A DNA stretch of 5,314 nucleotides from Chloroflexota bacterium (lineage in GTDB: Bacteria; Chloroflexota; Chloroflexia; Chloroflexales; Kallotenuaceae), in assembly GCA_019240175.1 (NCBI GenBank), contig JAFAYS010000911.1, positions 1-5,314 on the forward strand, in the 5' to 3' direction. This document shows positions 1 through 5,314 of the stretch, one piece after another; position 1 is the stretch's first letter; every line of letters starts with the position of its first letter. The notes below the pieces were generated by a model. It had not been told where the DNA came from, made no database searches, and worked only from the letters and a program-made list of their open reading frames with translations. Position numbers and translations under genes: made by a program.

Positions 1-1022
1 TGCTGACCGCCAGCAGTACGGCGGATGTTATGCTGGCCAACTCCTGGACCAAATCGCCAGGCTGTGTGTTTTACAAGAACACCGGCGCGTACGGCCCCGG
101 ACACAACACCTTCACTACCTCGCCGGACGGCTCCGAGGACTGGCAGCTCTACCATGCCAACACAACAGCCGGCACGGGCTGGAATGGCCGCACGATCCGC
201 GCCCAGCGCTTCACCTGGAACGCCGACGGCTCGCCCAACTTTGGCCGCCCGACCCCGGCCAACGCCGCGCTGGCTGGCCCGTCGGGTGAGCGCTACGAGG
301 CCGAGAACGCCACGCTCAATCGTGCGAGCAGTCGTACTGCCTGCTGCAACGCCTCCAACGGTCGGGTGGTGGGCTACATCGATTTCGCCGATAGTTATGT
401 CGACTTTTATAACGTCAACGTGCCGACGGCTGGCAACTACGCGCTGACGGTACGCTTTGCCAACGGCTCGGGCGCGACCAGCACGCATAACGTTTCGGTC
501 AACGGCGCAGGCATCGGCGCGATCAGCTATCCCAACACTGGCTGGGACAACTGGACCTCCACCACGATACGCGTCAATCTCAATGCCGGCAACAACACGA
601 TCCGCTTCACCAAAGGCACCAACTACGCCGAGCTGGACTACATCGATCTGCCGCGCTACGAGGCCGAGCACGCCGCGATCAACCATGCGACGATTCGCGG
701 CGCGTGCTGCGGCGCATCCAATGGCAGCGTCGTCGGCTACATCGACTACGCCGACAGCTACGTGCACTTCAACAACATCAACGTGCCGTCCGCCGGAGCC
801 TACACCTTGACCGTGCGCTTCGCCAACGGCTCGGGCGCGGCCAGCAGCCACAACATCTCGGTCAATGGCGGCGCGACGGTCGCCGTCAACTACCCCAACA
901 CCGGCTGGGACAACTGGTCCACGGTCACCACGAGCGTCAACCTCAACGCCGGCAACAACACGATCCGCTTCACCAAAGGCGCGAACTACGCCGAGCTAGA
1001 CAGCATCGAGGTTTCTCGGTAG
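1..1022 (+). CDS. Glycoside hydrolase family 43 protein with two C-terminal CBM6/35-like modules (5' end missing)
   Basis: The frame is open to the left edge and gives 339 visible residues (first full codon at 3), ending at TAG 1020-1022. Residues 1-96 resemble the last blade of a GH43 five-bladed propeller: SWTKSP, then YGPGHNTFTTSPDGSEDW and LYHAN, then RTIRAQRFTWNADGSPNFG. Family members hydrolyse arabinan- or xylan-type plant polysaccharides outside the cell. The GPGH histidine probably corresponds to the conserved metal-coordinating His of GH43. The three catalytic carboxylates lie upstream of the window, so activity and substrate cannot be judged. Residues 98-218 and 219-339 are two CBM6/CBM35-like beta-sandwiches, each beginning YEAE, with a Cys-Cys pair, GYID, VRFANGSGA, YPNTGWDNW and AELD; such modules bind sugar chains. 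There is almost no linker between modules. The family call is firm; choosing CBM35 over CBM6 is not. Confidence 0.85.
   Translation, partial: LTASSTADVMLANSWTKSPGCVFYKNTGAYGPGHNTFTTSPDGSEDWQLYHANTTAGTGWNGRTIRAQRFTWNADGSPNFGRPTPANAALAGPSGERYEAENATLNRASSRTACCNASNGRVVGYIDFADSYVDFYNVNVPTAGNYALTVRFANGSGATSTHNVSVNGAGIGAISYPNTGWDNWTSTTIRVNLNAGNNTIRFTKGTNYAELDYIDLPRYEAEHAAINHATIRGACCGASNGSVVGYIDYADSYVHFNNINVPSAGAYTLTVRFANGSGAASSHNISVNGGATVAVNYPNTGWDNWSTVTTSVNLNAGNNTIRFTKGANYAELDSIEVSR
294..1019 (+). repeat. Tandem in-frame duplication of the CBM module (2 x 363 bp)
   Basis: Copy 1 spans 294-656 and copy 2 spans 657-1019. Both encode exactly 121 residues and align without any gap. By hand count 86 of 121 residues are identical (71%). 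A 33-nt block is identical at DNA level (585-617 and 948-980), including wobble positions. The copies differ mostly in the first 20 residues and in the segment just before YPNTGWDNW, which may be ligand-facing loops. The start and end of the unit coincide with domain boundaries. Confidence 0.9.
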
Positions 1023-1033
1023 CCACGTCGATC

Positions 1034-1077
1034 AAAAAGGCTCGATCGGGTTCTATATGAACAACCGATCGAGCCTT
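1034..1077 (-). terminator. Intrinsic terminator hairpin between convergent genes
   Basis: A perfect 13-bp inverted repeat, AAGGCTCGATCGG (1037-1049) and CCGATCGAGCCTT (1065-1077), is extended by GTTC/GAAC (1050-1053, 1059-1062) across an AA bulge and closed by a TATAT loop. Five A residues at 1034-1038 become a U-run for minus-strand transcripts, so it fits best as the terminator of the small gene ending at 1110. It begins 14 nt after the GH43 stop and may also stop that transcript, but the plus-strand side has no clear U-tract. Confidence 0.8.
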
Positions 1078-1109
1078 GAAGCTCAATTCTGGCGAGCGCG
1101 GCGCGGTTT

Positions 1110-1358
1110 TTAAGCGGCGCGGTGAATATAATCTTCCGTGAAGCGCGGAAAGATCAGCGGCACGCGCTCCACGCTGATCACGTTCTCATTCGACCGCAGC
1201 AGCTGCTCGACCTCCAGCGCAAACTGCACCGGCACCTGCACTGTACCTGCGTTTTTCATCACCATATCGGTCGAAAAGATCACTGGCCGACAACCTGCAG
1301 GCCAGCGGCGTTTCGTATCCCAAAAATCTGATGTGACGACCAGTAAAAACGTAACCAT
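1110..1358 (-). CDS. Small hypothetical protein, 82 aa
   Basis: I do not recognise this protein. The first ATG is at 1358-1356; the frame could begin three codons earlier at TTG 1367. The stop is TAA at 1112-1110. The C-terminal 55 or so residues look genuinely coding: codons there strongly prefer G or C in third position, and the peptide alternates acidic and hydrophobic residues (VQVPVQFALEVEQLL, then VISVERVPLIFPRFTEDY). The first 30 residues have weaker codon bias, so the true start could be internal (Met near VMKNAG), or the 5' part could be a degraded or recently fused segment. There is no clear signal peptide, membrane helix or known motif, and no good Shine-Dalgarno sequence. Support comes from a promoter-like element upstream (1433-1461) and a strong terminator 32 nt downstream. 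Confidence 0.5.
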   Translation of the reverse strand: MVTFLLVVTSDFWDTKRRWPAGCRPVIFSTDMVMKNAGTVQVPVQFALEVEQLLRSNENVISVERVPLIFPRFTEDYIHRAA

Positions 1359-1432
1359 CGATCGCAACCAACACTCGCTAAATACTTAAGCGCGCCGCCA
1401 CGCGACACACCGTCAACCTGTGACTACGATTC

Positions 1433-1461
1433 ATTGTAGCACATTTGTGCGGCATTTTCAG
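1433..1461 (-). promoter_or_regulatory. Putative sigma70-type promoter of the small ORF
   Basis: On the minus strand, CTGAAA (1461-1456, 4 of 6 to consensus) is followed by a 17-nt spacer and TACAAT (1438-1433, 5 of 6). Transcription would start near 1426, giving a leader of about 68 nt before the ATG at 1358. The rest of the 1359-1578 gap is AT-richer than its surroundings and holds only short dyads (for example around TATCGATA near 1543-1551). I see no convincing terminator there for the gene ending at 1579. Confidence 0.45.
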
Positions 1462-1578
1462 GCTGACTTTTTCGCTAACTTTCCGCGTACGATTGGGTTA
1501 CTCTCTGCTGGCGCGATCATGCTTCGGCGTTGTGTAAACTATTATCGATAGTATTGATTATCGGTTATGCGCTGGCTG

Positions 1579-3060
1579 CTACACATCGCCGGAGCGGCCA
1601 AAGATCACAAAATGCGGCGTCGCGTCGTTGGGCGCTGCGCCGTGCTGCATGGTGTAGCCGGTGGCGGCAAAGAGCTTGGTGCGCGGATAGCAGCGGCGGA
1701 TCGTCAGGTAGTCGCCCCAACCGTCGCGGGCCGGCCCACGCAAGCCTTCCACACACAAACAATCACGGCGCGTGCCGGTCAGGATGCCGACTGCGTGCGA
1801 CGGAAAGCGCTCGCCACCGCCGAGCATGTAGGAAACGCCGACCTCACGGCGCGAATTACTGCTCAGACTAGCGTAGCCCAGCGCGGCATGCTCGTCCCAC
1901 AGATTGAGATTGTCGACCAGCTCCAACGTTTTGGAGTTGATCCGCGCGATCTGGATGTAGGGCTGTGGCCGTCCGTTGGTCCCGCCGCGATTCGCGCCCC
2001 AGGCAAACCAAAGATCGTGGCCGGCTTTGGTTGCGCCGGTAATGCGTGGATCGGCGCGGCCCAGCCAGTTCATGCCGCCGGGTATCTGTGAGCGGTAGCT
2101 GCCCGCCGCCCAGCGCGCGACTGTAATATCGTTAAAGGTTGGTGCATCGGCGCGCTCCTCCCACGAGAAGACGCGCAGGCTGCTGGTAGTATTGTGCGCC
2201 GCCCAGAAGGCGCACTTGCCACAGTTCTGCGCGACACGGAAGCTGAAGTTGTCCCGGGAGATCGTGTGCTGCGCTGTGATATTGCCGCTGCGAATGCCGC
2301 TCAGCGGAATACGCACCAGCACCGTCGCCGTCCACTGCTGGCCAAGAAAGCCGTTGACCGTGAGATACAGCATGTTGGTGCCGATCGCAAGATCGGGATC
2401 GTCCAGATACACATTCGGCAGACCGAGCTGCTGCGCCGTAATATCGAAGACGCGCCAGCGACCGCTGCGCACATCCTGCGAGCGAGCAAACGCCAGCCGC
2501 TGAAGATTCGCGCCGGTCTGATCCGGCGAATACTGCAGCAGCCAAACAAACATATCGATCTTTTTGATATAGTGGACGACCTGATCGCAGCAGAAGCTCA
2601 TGCCGATCGGTTTGGGAAAAGCCGTGAACGGATCGACGTAGCGAAAGGTCGCGCCGCCGTCCAGCGAGGCTGCCGCGTACCAGTTGCCGGTGTAAAAAAC
2701 CACACTGCCGTTGATCGCCACGCTGGGATCGCCGACCTCGGAGGCCGCGTGGTGCTCGGCGGCGGAGTCCAGCGCCACATTGCGCACCAGGCGGATCTCC
2801 TCACTCGCGGCGCGCAGACCAGGCGCGGCAAGGCGCGGCGTCCAATCGATCGCCGGCGAGGGAGCGGGATCGGCGACCTCAGCGCCTTCCGGGACCGGCG
2901 GCACGATCCGGCGCTGGTGAATCGCGTGATGCTCCGGCACCTCCTGCGCCTCGCGCGTGTAAGGCACCAGCACTTCCTCGTAATCAGTTGACCCAAGCTC
3001 GGCAACCGGAAGCGCGCCTTCTGGCTGCGGCTCACTCGGGAATCGATGTTGATTCGTCAT
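1579..3060 (-). CDS. Sialidase/BNR-like beta-propeller protein, no signal peptide, 493 aa
   Basis: The chosen start is ATG 3060-3058 (MTNQHRFPSE), preceded by a purine-rich ribosome site; the frame extends nine codons further to a TTG at 3087, which is less likely. Residues 1-95 are acidic and proline-rich with no hydrophobic signal sequence. The propeller-like part follows. It has GDPSVAING near 110, then an Asp-box SLDGGATF (132-139, fitting S-x-D-x-G-x-T-F/W), and YLDDPDLAIG (218-227). The end motif, residues 448-490, contains WGDY, LFAATGYT and HFVIFGR, typical of sialidase-like hypothetical proteins. Cysteines pair locally (157/158, 280/283, 434/436). Enzymes with this fold include sialidases and other exo-glycosidases, but I cannot identify a catalytic arginine triad or nucleophile Tyr, so enzymatic function is not claimed. 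It is a separate transcription unit, with its promoter at 3397-3425. Coding status is sure; function is not. Confidence 0.85.
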   Translation of the reverse strand: MTNQHRFPSEPQPEGALPVAELGSTDYEEVLVPYTREAQEVPEHHAIHQRRIVPPVPEGAEVADPAPSPAIDWTPRLAAPGLRAASEEIRLVRNVALDSAAEHHAASEVGDPSVAINGSVVFYTGNWYAAASLDGGATFRYVDPFTAFPKPIGMSFCCDQVVHYIKKIDMFVWLLQYSPDQTGANLQRLAFARSQDVRSGRWRVFDITAQQLGLPNVYLDDPDLAIGTNMLYLTVNGFLGQQWTATVLVRIPLSGIRSGNITAQHTISRDNFSFRVAQNCGKCAFWAAHNTTSSLRVFSWEERADAPTFNDITVARWAAGSYRSQIPGGMNWLGRADPRITGATKAGHDLWFAWGANRGGTNGRPQPYIQIARINSKTLELVDNLNLWDEHAALGYASLSSNSRREVGVSYMLGGGERFPSHAVGILTGTRRDCLCVEGLRGPARDGWGDYLTIRRCYPRTKLFAATGYTMQHGAAPNDATPHFVIFGRSGDV

Positions 3061-3390
3061 GGGGGGACCTGCCTTTCCTGGAAGCAAGAATATGACGAGC
3101 GATCTGCGCGGGCTGCAAAGCCGCAGGCTTGCCGCTGTGCGGGCACCGCATGAGGATGCTTAGGGATCGATCGTGGCAACCTGCACCTTTGTCGTGAGCA
3201 TTGATCAATCCGGCTCAATGCGGGCACCGGCGGGAGCGAGAGCGCAGCATCCGCAGCGCGCTGTTTGTTGCTCACCAGGCCAGCCTTGCTTAAACCAGCA
3301 CAACAGTCGCTGATCGCCGCTGGATGAGACATCACGCGATCAACGATTCAGGGAGCGGAAAAGCGAGAAAGCAGTGAGGAAGTGTCCGCC
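3061..3390 (-). other. Long untranslated leader of the sialidase-like gene
   Basis: About 330 nt separate the predicted transcription start (near 3390) from the ATG at 3060. I find no convincing gene here. A frame from GTG 3335 (or ATG 3332) runs to a TGA at 3059-3057 that overlaps the next ATG as ATGA, but its product is Cys/Arg-rich with poor codon bias in its second half. Other content: an 11-bp direct repeat TGCGGGCACCG (3138-3148 and 3219-3229), a 10-bp palindrome ATTGATCAAT (3200-3209), and a small bulged hairpin (3115-3122 with 3126-3132). No known riboswitch is recognised. Confidence 0.45.
3068..3079 (-). promoter_or_regulatory. Ribosome binding region deciding the start of the sialidase-like gene
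   Basis: On the minus strand, AGGAAAGG (3079-3072) overlaps GCAGG (3072-3068), which sits 7 nt before the ATG at 3060; the space between contains six consecutive C residues. No comparable site precedes the upstream TTG at 3087. This supports the ATG start. Confidence 0.55.
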
Positions 3391-3396
3391 GCTCCT

Positions 3397-3425
3397 AGTA
3401 TATGACAATGTTCGGGCTTTGTTAA
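3397..3425 (-). promoter_or_regulatory. Sigma70-type promoter of the sialidase-like gene
   Basis: On the minus strand, TTAACA (3425-3420) and TATACT (3402-3397) each match 5 of 6 consensus bases and are exactly 17 nt apart. The element lies just past the terminator of the upstream Vgb-like gene and faces the sialidase-like gene. This is the best promoter match I found in the window. Confidence 0.65.
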
Positions 3426-3449
3426 TCGCAGATGCGCAGCTTGTAGATC

Positions 3450-3480
3450 AAAAAAAAGAGGCTCCTCGACAAGGAGCCTC
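3450..3480 (-). terminator. Intrinsic terminator of the Vgb-like gene
   Basis: On the minus strand a perfect 9-bp stem, GAGGCTCCT with AGGAGCCTC (3472-3480 and 3458-3466), closes a CGACA-type 5-nt loop. It is followed by eight U residues (A-run 3450-3457 on the plus strand). It begins 26 nt after the stop codon at 3507, the standard arrangement for Rho-independent termination, and separates this gene from the promoter at 3397-3425. Confidence 0.92.
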
Positions 3481-3506
3481 CGTGAACCATGTTACGAAAT
3501 GCGCGC

Positions 3507-4586
3507 TTAGTTTGTGTACATCGGGATGTACATCGGATTCGGCAGCAAGCGTCCGATCTTGTTGCCGGTATTCTCCACAAACCAGAGCGACACGCCCTTG
3601 CCCTTGATGATGCCGGTGATCGCGCTGTCCGGCGTGGGAATATCATACTCGAAGATCTGGCCGTCGGTGGTGATCTGGCCGATCTTCTCGACCTCGGCAA
3701 ACCACAGCGTGTTGCCGACGCCGGCGGTGATGTTGTACGACTGGCTCTCGGCGGTCGGGATGTCGAACTCCGTCACCGCGCCCGCCGTCGTGATCCGCCC
3801 GATCTTGTTGCCGCCGTTCTCGGTGAACCACAGCGCGCCGTCCGGTCCTGCCGTAATGCCCAGCGGCTGGCTGTTGGCCGTCGGAATATTGAATTCCGTC
3901 ACCGCGCCTGCCGTTGTGATCCGCCCGATCTTGTTCGCGCCATACTCGGTGAACCACAGCGCGCCGTCCGGTCCAGGCGTGATACCCAGCGGCAAGCTGT
4001 TGGCGGTCGGGATGTCGAACTCCGTCACCGCGCCTGCCGTCGTGATCCGCCCGATCTTGTTGGTCGAGAACTCGGTGAACCACAGCGCGCCATCCGGCCC
4101 GGCCACAATTCCCGAGGCCGCGCTATCGGCGGTCGGGATGTCGAACTCCGTCACCGCGCCCGCCGTCGTGATCCGCCCGATCTTGTCGACCTCGGTGAAC
4201 CACAGCGCGCCATCGGGTCCAGCCGCGATACCGTAGGGCTGACTGTCGGCGGTCGGAATATCGAACTCGGTGATGTCGCCGTCGGTGGTGACGCGTCCGA
4301 TCTTGTTGCCGTTGAACTCAGTAAACCAGTACGCGCCGTCCGAGCCGAGCACAAGCTCCATCGGCTCGCTGGTGCTGGTTGGAATATCGTATTCGGTCAC
4401 GCTCTCGGTGAAGTTATCGATGACGGCGATTGAAAAGCCGGATCGATGTGGATCGCGGGCGGGCAGCGGGCGGCGTGGACGCTCCACCTGCGCTGCCGAG
4501 CGATCGGCAAACGAGCCGAGCGCGGACAGAACCAGAATCGTCAAGAGGCCCAAACGGAACGTTGTGCTTCGACCCAAACCTTGCAT
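3507..4586 (-). CDS. Secreted Vgb-like (virginiamycin B lyase family) seven-repeat beta-propeller, probably not a lyase
   Basis: The start is ATG 4586, with a good AAGGAAG ribosome site 9 nt upstream; 359 aa. Residues 1-32 form a Sec signal peptide: a basic start with R6 and R11, a hydrophobic core LGLLTILVLSALGSF, and likely cleavage after SAA (30-32). There is no lipobox, so secretion is expected. A Pro/Arg-rich linker (34-50) follows. Residues 65-346 are seven repeats of 40 or 42 residues with E[FY][DN]IPT, GPDGALWFTE and NKIGRITTAG, starting at 65, 107, 147, 189, 231, 273 and 313. This matches a closed seven-bladed propeller of the Vgb/streptogramin lyase family. Vgb enzymes use active-site histidines with Mg2+. 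Here the only histidine is H47, outside the propeller, so antibiotic lyase activity is unlikely. There are no cysteines. A binding or structural role outside the cell is inferred. Confidence 0.9.
   Translation of the reverse strand: MQGLGRSTTFRLGLLTILVLSALGSFADRSAAQVERPRRPLPARDPHRSGFSIAVIDNFTESVTEYDIPTSTSEPMELVLGSDGAYWFTEFNGNKIGRVTTDGDITEFDIPTADSQPYGIAAGPDGALWFTEVDKIGRITTAGAVTEFDIPTADSAASGIVAGPDGALWFTEFSTNKIGRITTAGAVTEFDIPTANSLPLGITPGPDGALWFTEYGANKIGRITTAGAVTEFNIPTANSQPLGITAGPDGALWFTENGGNKIGRITTAGAVTEFDIPTAESQSYNITAGVGNTLWFAEVEKIGQITTDGQIFEYDIPTPDSAITGIIKGKGVSLWFVENTGNKIGRLLPNPMYIPMYTN
3549..4394 (-). repeat. Seven tandem propeller-blade repeats (126 or 120 bp period)
   Basis: The repeats encode the seven blades. 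The period is 126 bp except for two units of 120 bp (blades 2 and 6), which lack two residues before KIGR or KIGQ. Central copies are nearly identical as DNA: a 21-nt block at 3819-3839 recurs exactly at 3945-3965, 4071-4091 and 4191-4211, wobble bases included. The outer units (near 3549-3770 and 4270-4394) are more diverged. Variable positions cluster in the two to three residues before NKIGR and after the IPT motif, that is, in loops. Confidence 0.9.
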
Positions 4587-4595
4587 GATGATGTT

Positions 4596-4602
4596 CTTCC
4601 TT
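4596..4602 (-). promoter_or_regulatory. Ribosome binding site of the Vgb-like gene
   Basis: On the minus strand AAGGAAG is placed 9 nt before the ATG at 4586. It fixes this ATG as the start, in agreement with the signal peptide beginning there. I found no convincing -35/-10 pair in the 161-nt gap upstream (4587-4747). Confidence 0.7.
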
Positions 4603-4675
4603 TTGCCTAAACGTCGTGCGATCGACGCAAAACCACGTGGCAGGCGTATCGCTCAGGATGAGGTGCGGCGCGAGC

Positions 4676-4689
4676 ATCACATCTGTGAT
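4676..4689. promoter_or_regulatory. 14-bp dyad, possible operator
   Basis: ATCACA-TC-TGTGAT is a perfect 6-bp inverted repeat around a 2-bp centre, about 90 bp upstream of the Vgb-like start codon in an otherwise featureless gap. The half-sites resemble those of helix-turn-helix regulators, but the order is opposite to a CRP site (TGTGA-N6-TCACA). One such dyad could also occur by chance. Confidence 0.25.
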
Positions 4690-4747
4690 TGCGCGGGGAT
4701 CAAGCCGCGATCATGGTAGCAGCCAGCGCAGATTTTGACATAGCCTG

Positions 4748-5314
4748 CTAGTCCTGCCTGCCGATCAGATCTTTCAGCGGTCGCATGCCATACCTGCCCA
4801 GCAGCTTGAGCGGACGGCTCAGCACGTACAAAAACGAGAGCGCCGCCGGCAGCGGCTGGAGCGTCCAATCTTCTTCGGTGGGGCTGATCAGCAAATACAG
4901 GCAGTATTGCCAGCGATCGCGCCAGCGCTCACGCGACCGCAGATGAAAGCGCGCTCTTTCGCTGGCGGTGAGCGGTTGCGTGGCAGGCCGGAACAGCCCG
5001 TCAGCGGTCGCGACCAGCAGTCGTGGCAGCGCGGCATCCTGCGCGATCCGGCGTGTGATCAGCTCAGGCAGCGCCGCGCCCAGCAGATCGCGGGCGAGCA
5101 GCAGGCCCAGCAGCAGCATGCGCTCACCGCCGGAGCGCCGGGCCTCGTCGAGCAGCCGCTGCCAGTCGAGGTCGGACCGCGCGCGAATCAGCTCGGCCAG
5201 ATCGCAGATCCAGGCCAGCCGCTCCCAGCAATGGTTTGCGCCGTGAACGCAGAGCATCAGCAGCAGATCCTCGGGCGCGAGATTCAGCACCTCCCGTCCG
5301 CCCAGCGGCAGCCG
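4748..5314 (-). CDS. NTP_transf_5-type nucleotidyltransferase-like protein, C-terminal part (5' end beyond window)
   Basis: The frame is open to the right edge: 188 visible residues, stop TAG at 4750-4748. The GTG at 5290 is internal, because the eight preceding codons (RLPLGGRE) also fit the family. Residues 14-43 carry the hallmark PEDLLLMLCVHGANHCWERL followed by AWICDLAELI. The end has LISPTEEDW, then LPAALSFLYVLSRPLKLLGRYG, typical of the C-terminus of the uncharacterised nucleotidyltransferase family NTP_transf_5 (PF14907), usually around 350-400 aa. The nucleotidyltransferase core with its GS and acidic metal-binding residues would be upstream, outside the window. It is predicted to be cytoplasmic. 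Family members often sit in peptide (lasso, PqqD-linked) or polysaccharide biosynthesis clusters; nothing visible here confirms either. No terminator is evident in the 161 nt before the next gene, so read-through into the Vgb-like gene is possible. Confidence 0.8.
   Translation of the reverse strand, partial: RLPLGGREVLNLAPEDLLLMLCVHGANHCWERLAWICDLAELIRARSDLDWQRLLDEARRSGGERMLLLGLLLARDLLGAALPELITRRIAQDAALPRLLVATADGLFRPATQPLTASERARFHLRSRERWRDRWQYCLYLLISPTEEDWTLQPLPAALSFLYVLSRPLKLLGRYGMRPLKDLIGRQD

Noticed and set aside
25..447. Open frame in the plus strand overlapping the GH43/CBM gene
   Set aside because: Pro/Arg/Thr-rich out-of-frame shadow of the GC-rich coding sequence; the GH43 frame explains this stretch.
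1186..1374. Second minus-strand frame beginning at GTG 1374 over the small ORF
   Set aside because: Only its first 25 or so residues look protein-like; the rest becomes Ala/Gly-rich noise, while the frame ending at 1110 has good codon bias. A frameshift joining the two is possible but cannot be shown here.
1530..1570. Short dyads around TATCGATA as a terminator for the gene ending at 1579
   Set aside because: Stems are only about 5 bp, AT-rich, and lack a following U-tract on the minus strand.
1567..2991. Plus-strand frames (1567-2091 and 2194-2991) antisense to the sialidase-like gene
   Set aside because: The minus strand has one continuous 493-codon frame with family motifs; the opposite-strand peptides show no recognisable domain and mirror its codon bias.
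3549..4394. CRISPR-like array suggested by the regular repeats
   Set aside because: Units are 120-126 bp, contiguous, in frame and encode beta-propeller blades; there are no unique spacers between short identical repeats.
3489..4433. Two long plus-strand frames (3489-4433 and 3514-4236) over the propeller repeats
   Set aside because: Their apparent repeats simply reflect the DNA repeats of the minus-strand Vgb-like gene, which has a signal peptide, ribosome site and terminator.
4414..4680. Minus-strand frame spanning the upstream gap and the start of the Vgb-like gene
   Set aside because: It overlaps the well-supported signal peptide region out of frame and shows no coding character or ribosome site.

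Overview
The window looks like chromosomal DNA of a GC-rich, free-living bacterium that secretes carbohydrate-active proteins. A member of the Chloroflexota (class Chloroflexia) is the best guess, from the style of the CBM modules, the two propeller proteins, the NTP_transf_5-type protein and the frequent CGATCG hexamer. This is inference from sequence style; an actinobacterium is not excluded. I see no rRNA, tRNA, CRISPR array or insertion sequence.

Layout from left to right. (1) Positions 1-1022, plus strand: the 3' end of a glycoside hydrolase family 43 gene whose product ends in two CBM6/35-like modules, each exactly 121 codons long. (2) Positions 1034-1077: a strong hairpin shared by this gene and a convergent small gene. 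(3) Positions 1110-1358, minus strand: an unrecognised small ORF with a plausible sigma70-type promoter at 1433-1461. (4) Positions 1579-3060, minus strand: a 493-residue sialidase/BNR-like beta-propeller protein without a signal peptide. It appears to be transcribed from a good promoter at 3397-3425, through an untranslated leader of about 330 nt. (5) Positions 3450-3480: a textbook intrinsic terminator. (6) Positions 3507-4586, minus strand: a secreted seven-repeat propeller related to streptogramin (virginiamycin B) lyase, whose propeller contains no histidine. (7) Positions 4748-5314, minus strand: the C-terminal part of an NTP_transf_5-type nucleotidyltransferase-like protein that runs off the right edge.

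From the small ORF rightward everything is on the minus strand, but the genes look like separate transcription units: each of the two left-hand minus-strand genes has its own promoter candidate, and a terminator precedes the sialidase-like gene. The only shared theme is extracellular or glycan-related beta-propellers (GH43, BNR-like, Vgb-like). There is no direct evidence of a pathway joining them. No clearly new system is visible. The most notable points are the nearly identical propeller blades at DNA level, the catalytically empty Vgb-like protein, the in-frame duplicated CBM, and the long leader of the sialidase-like gene.
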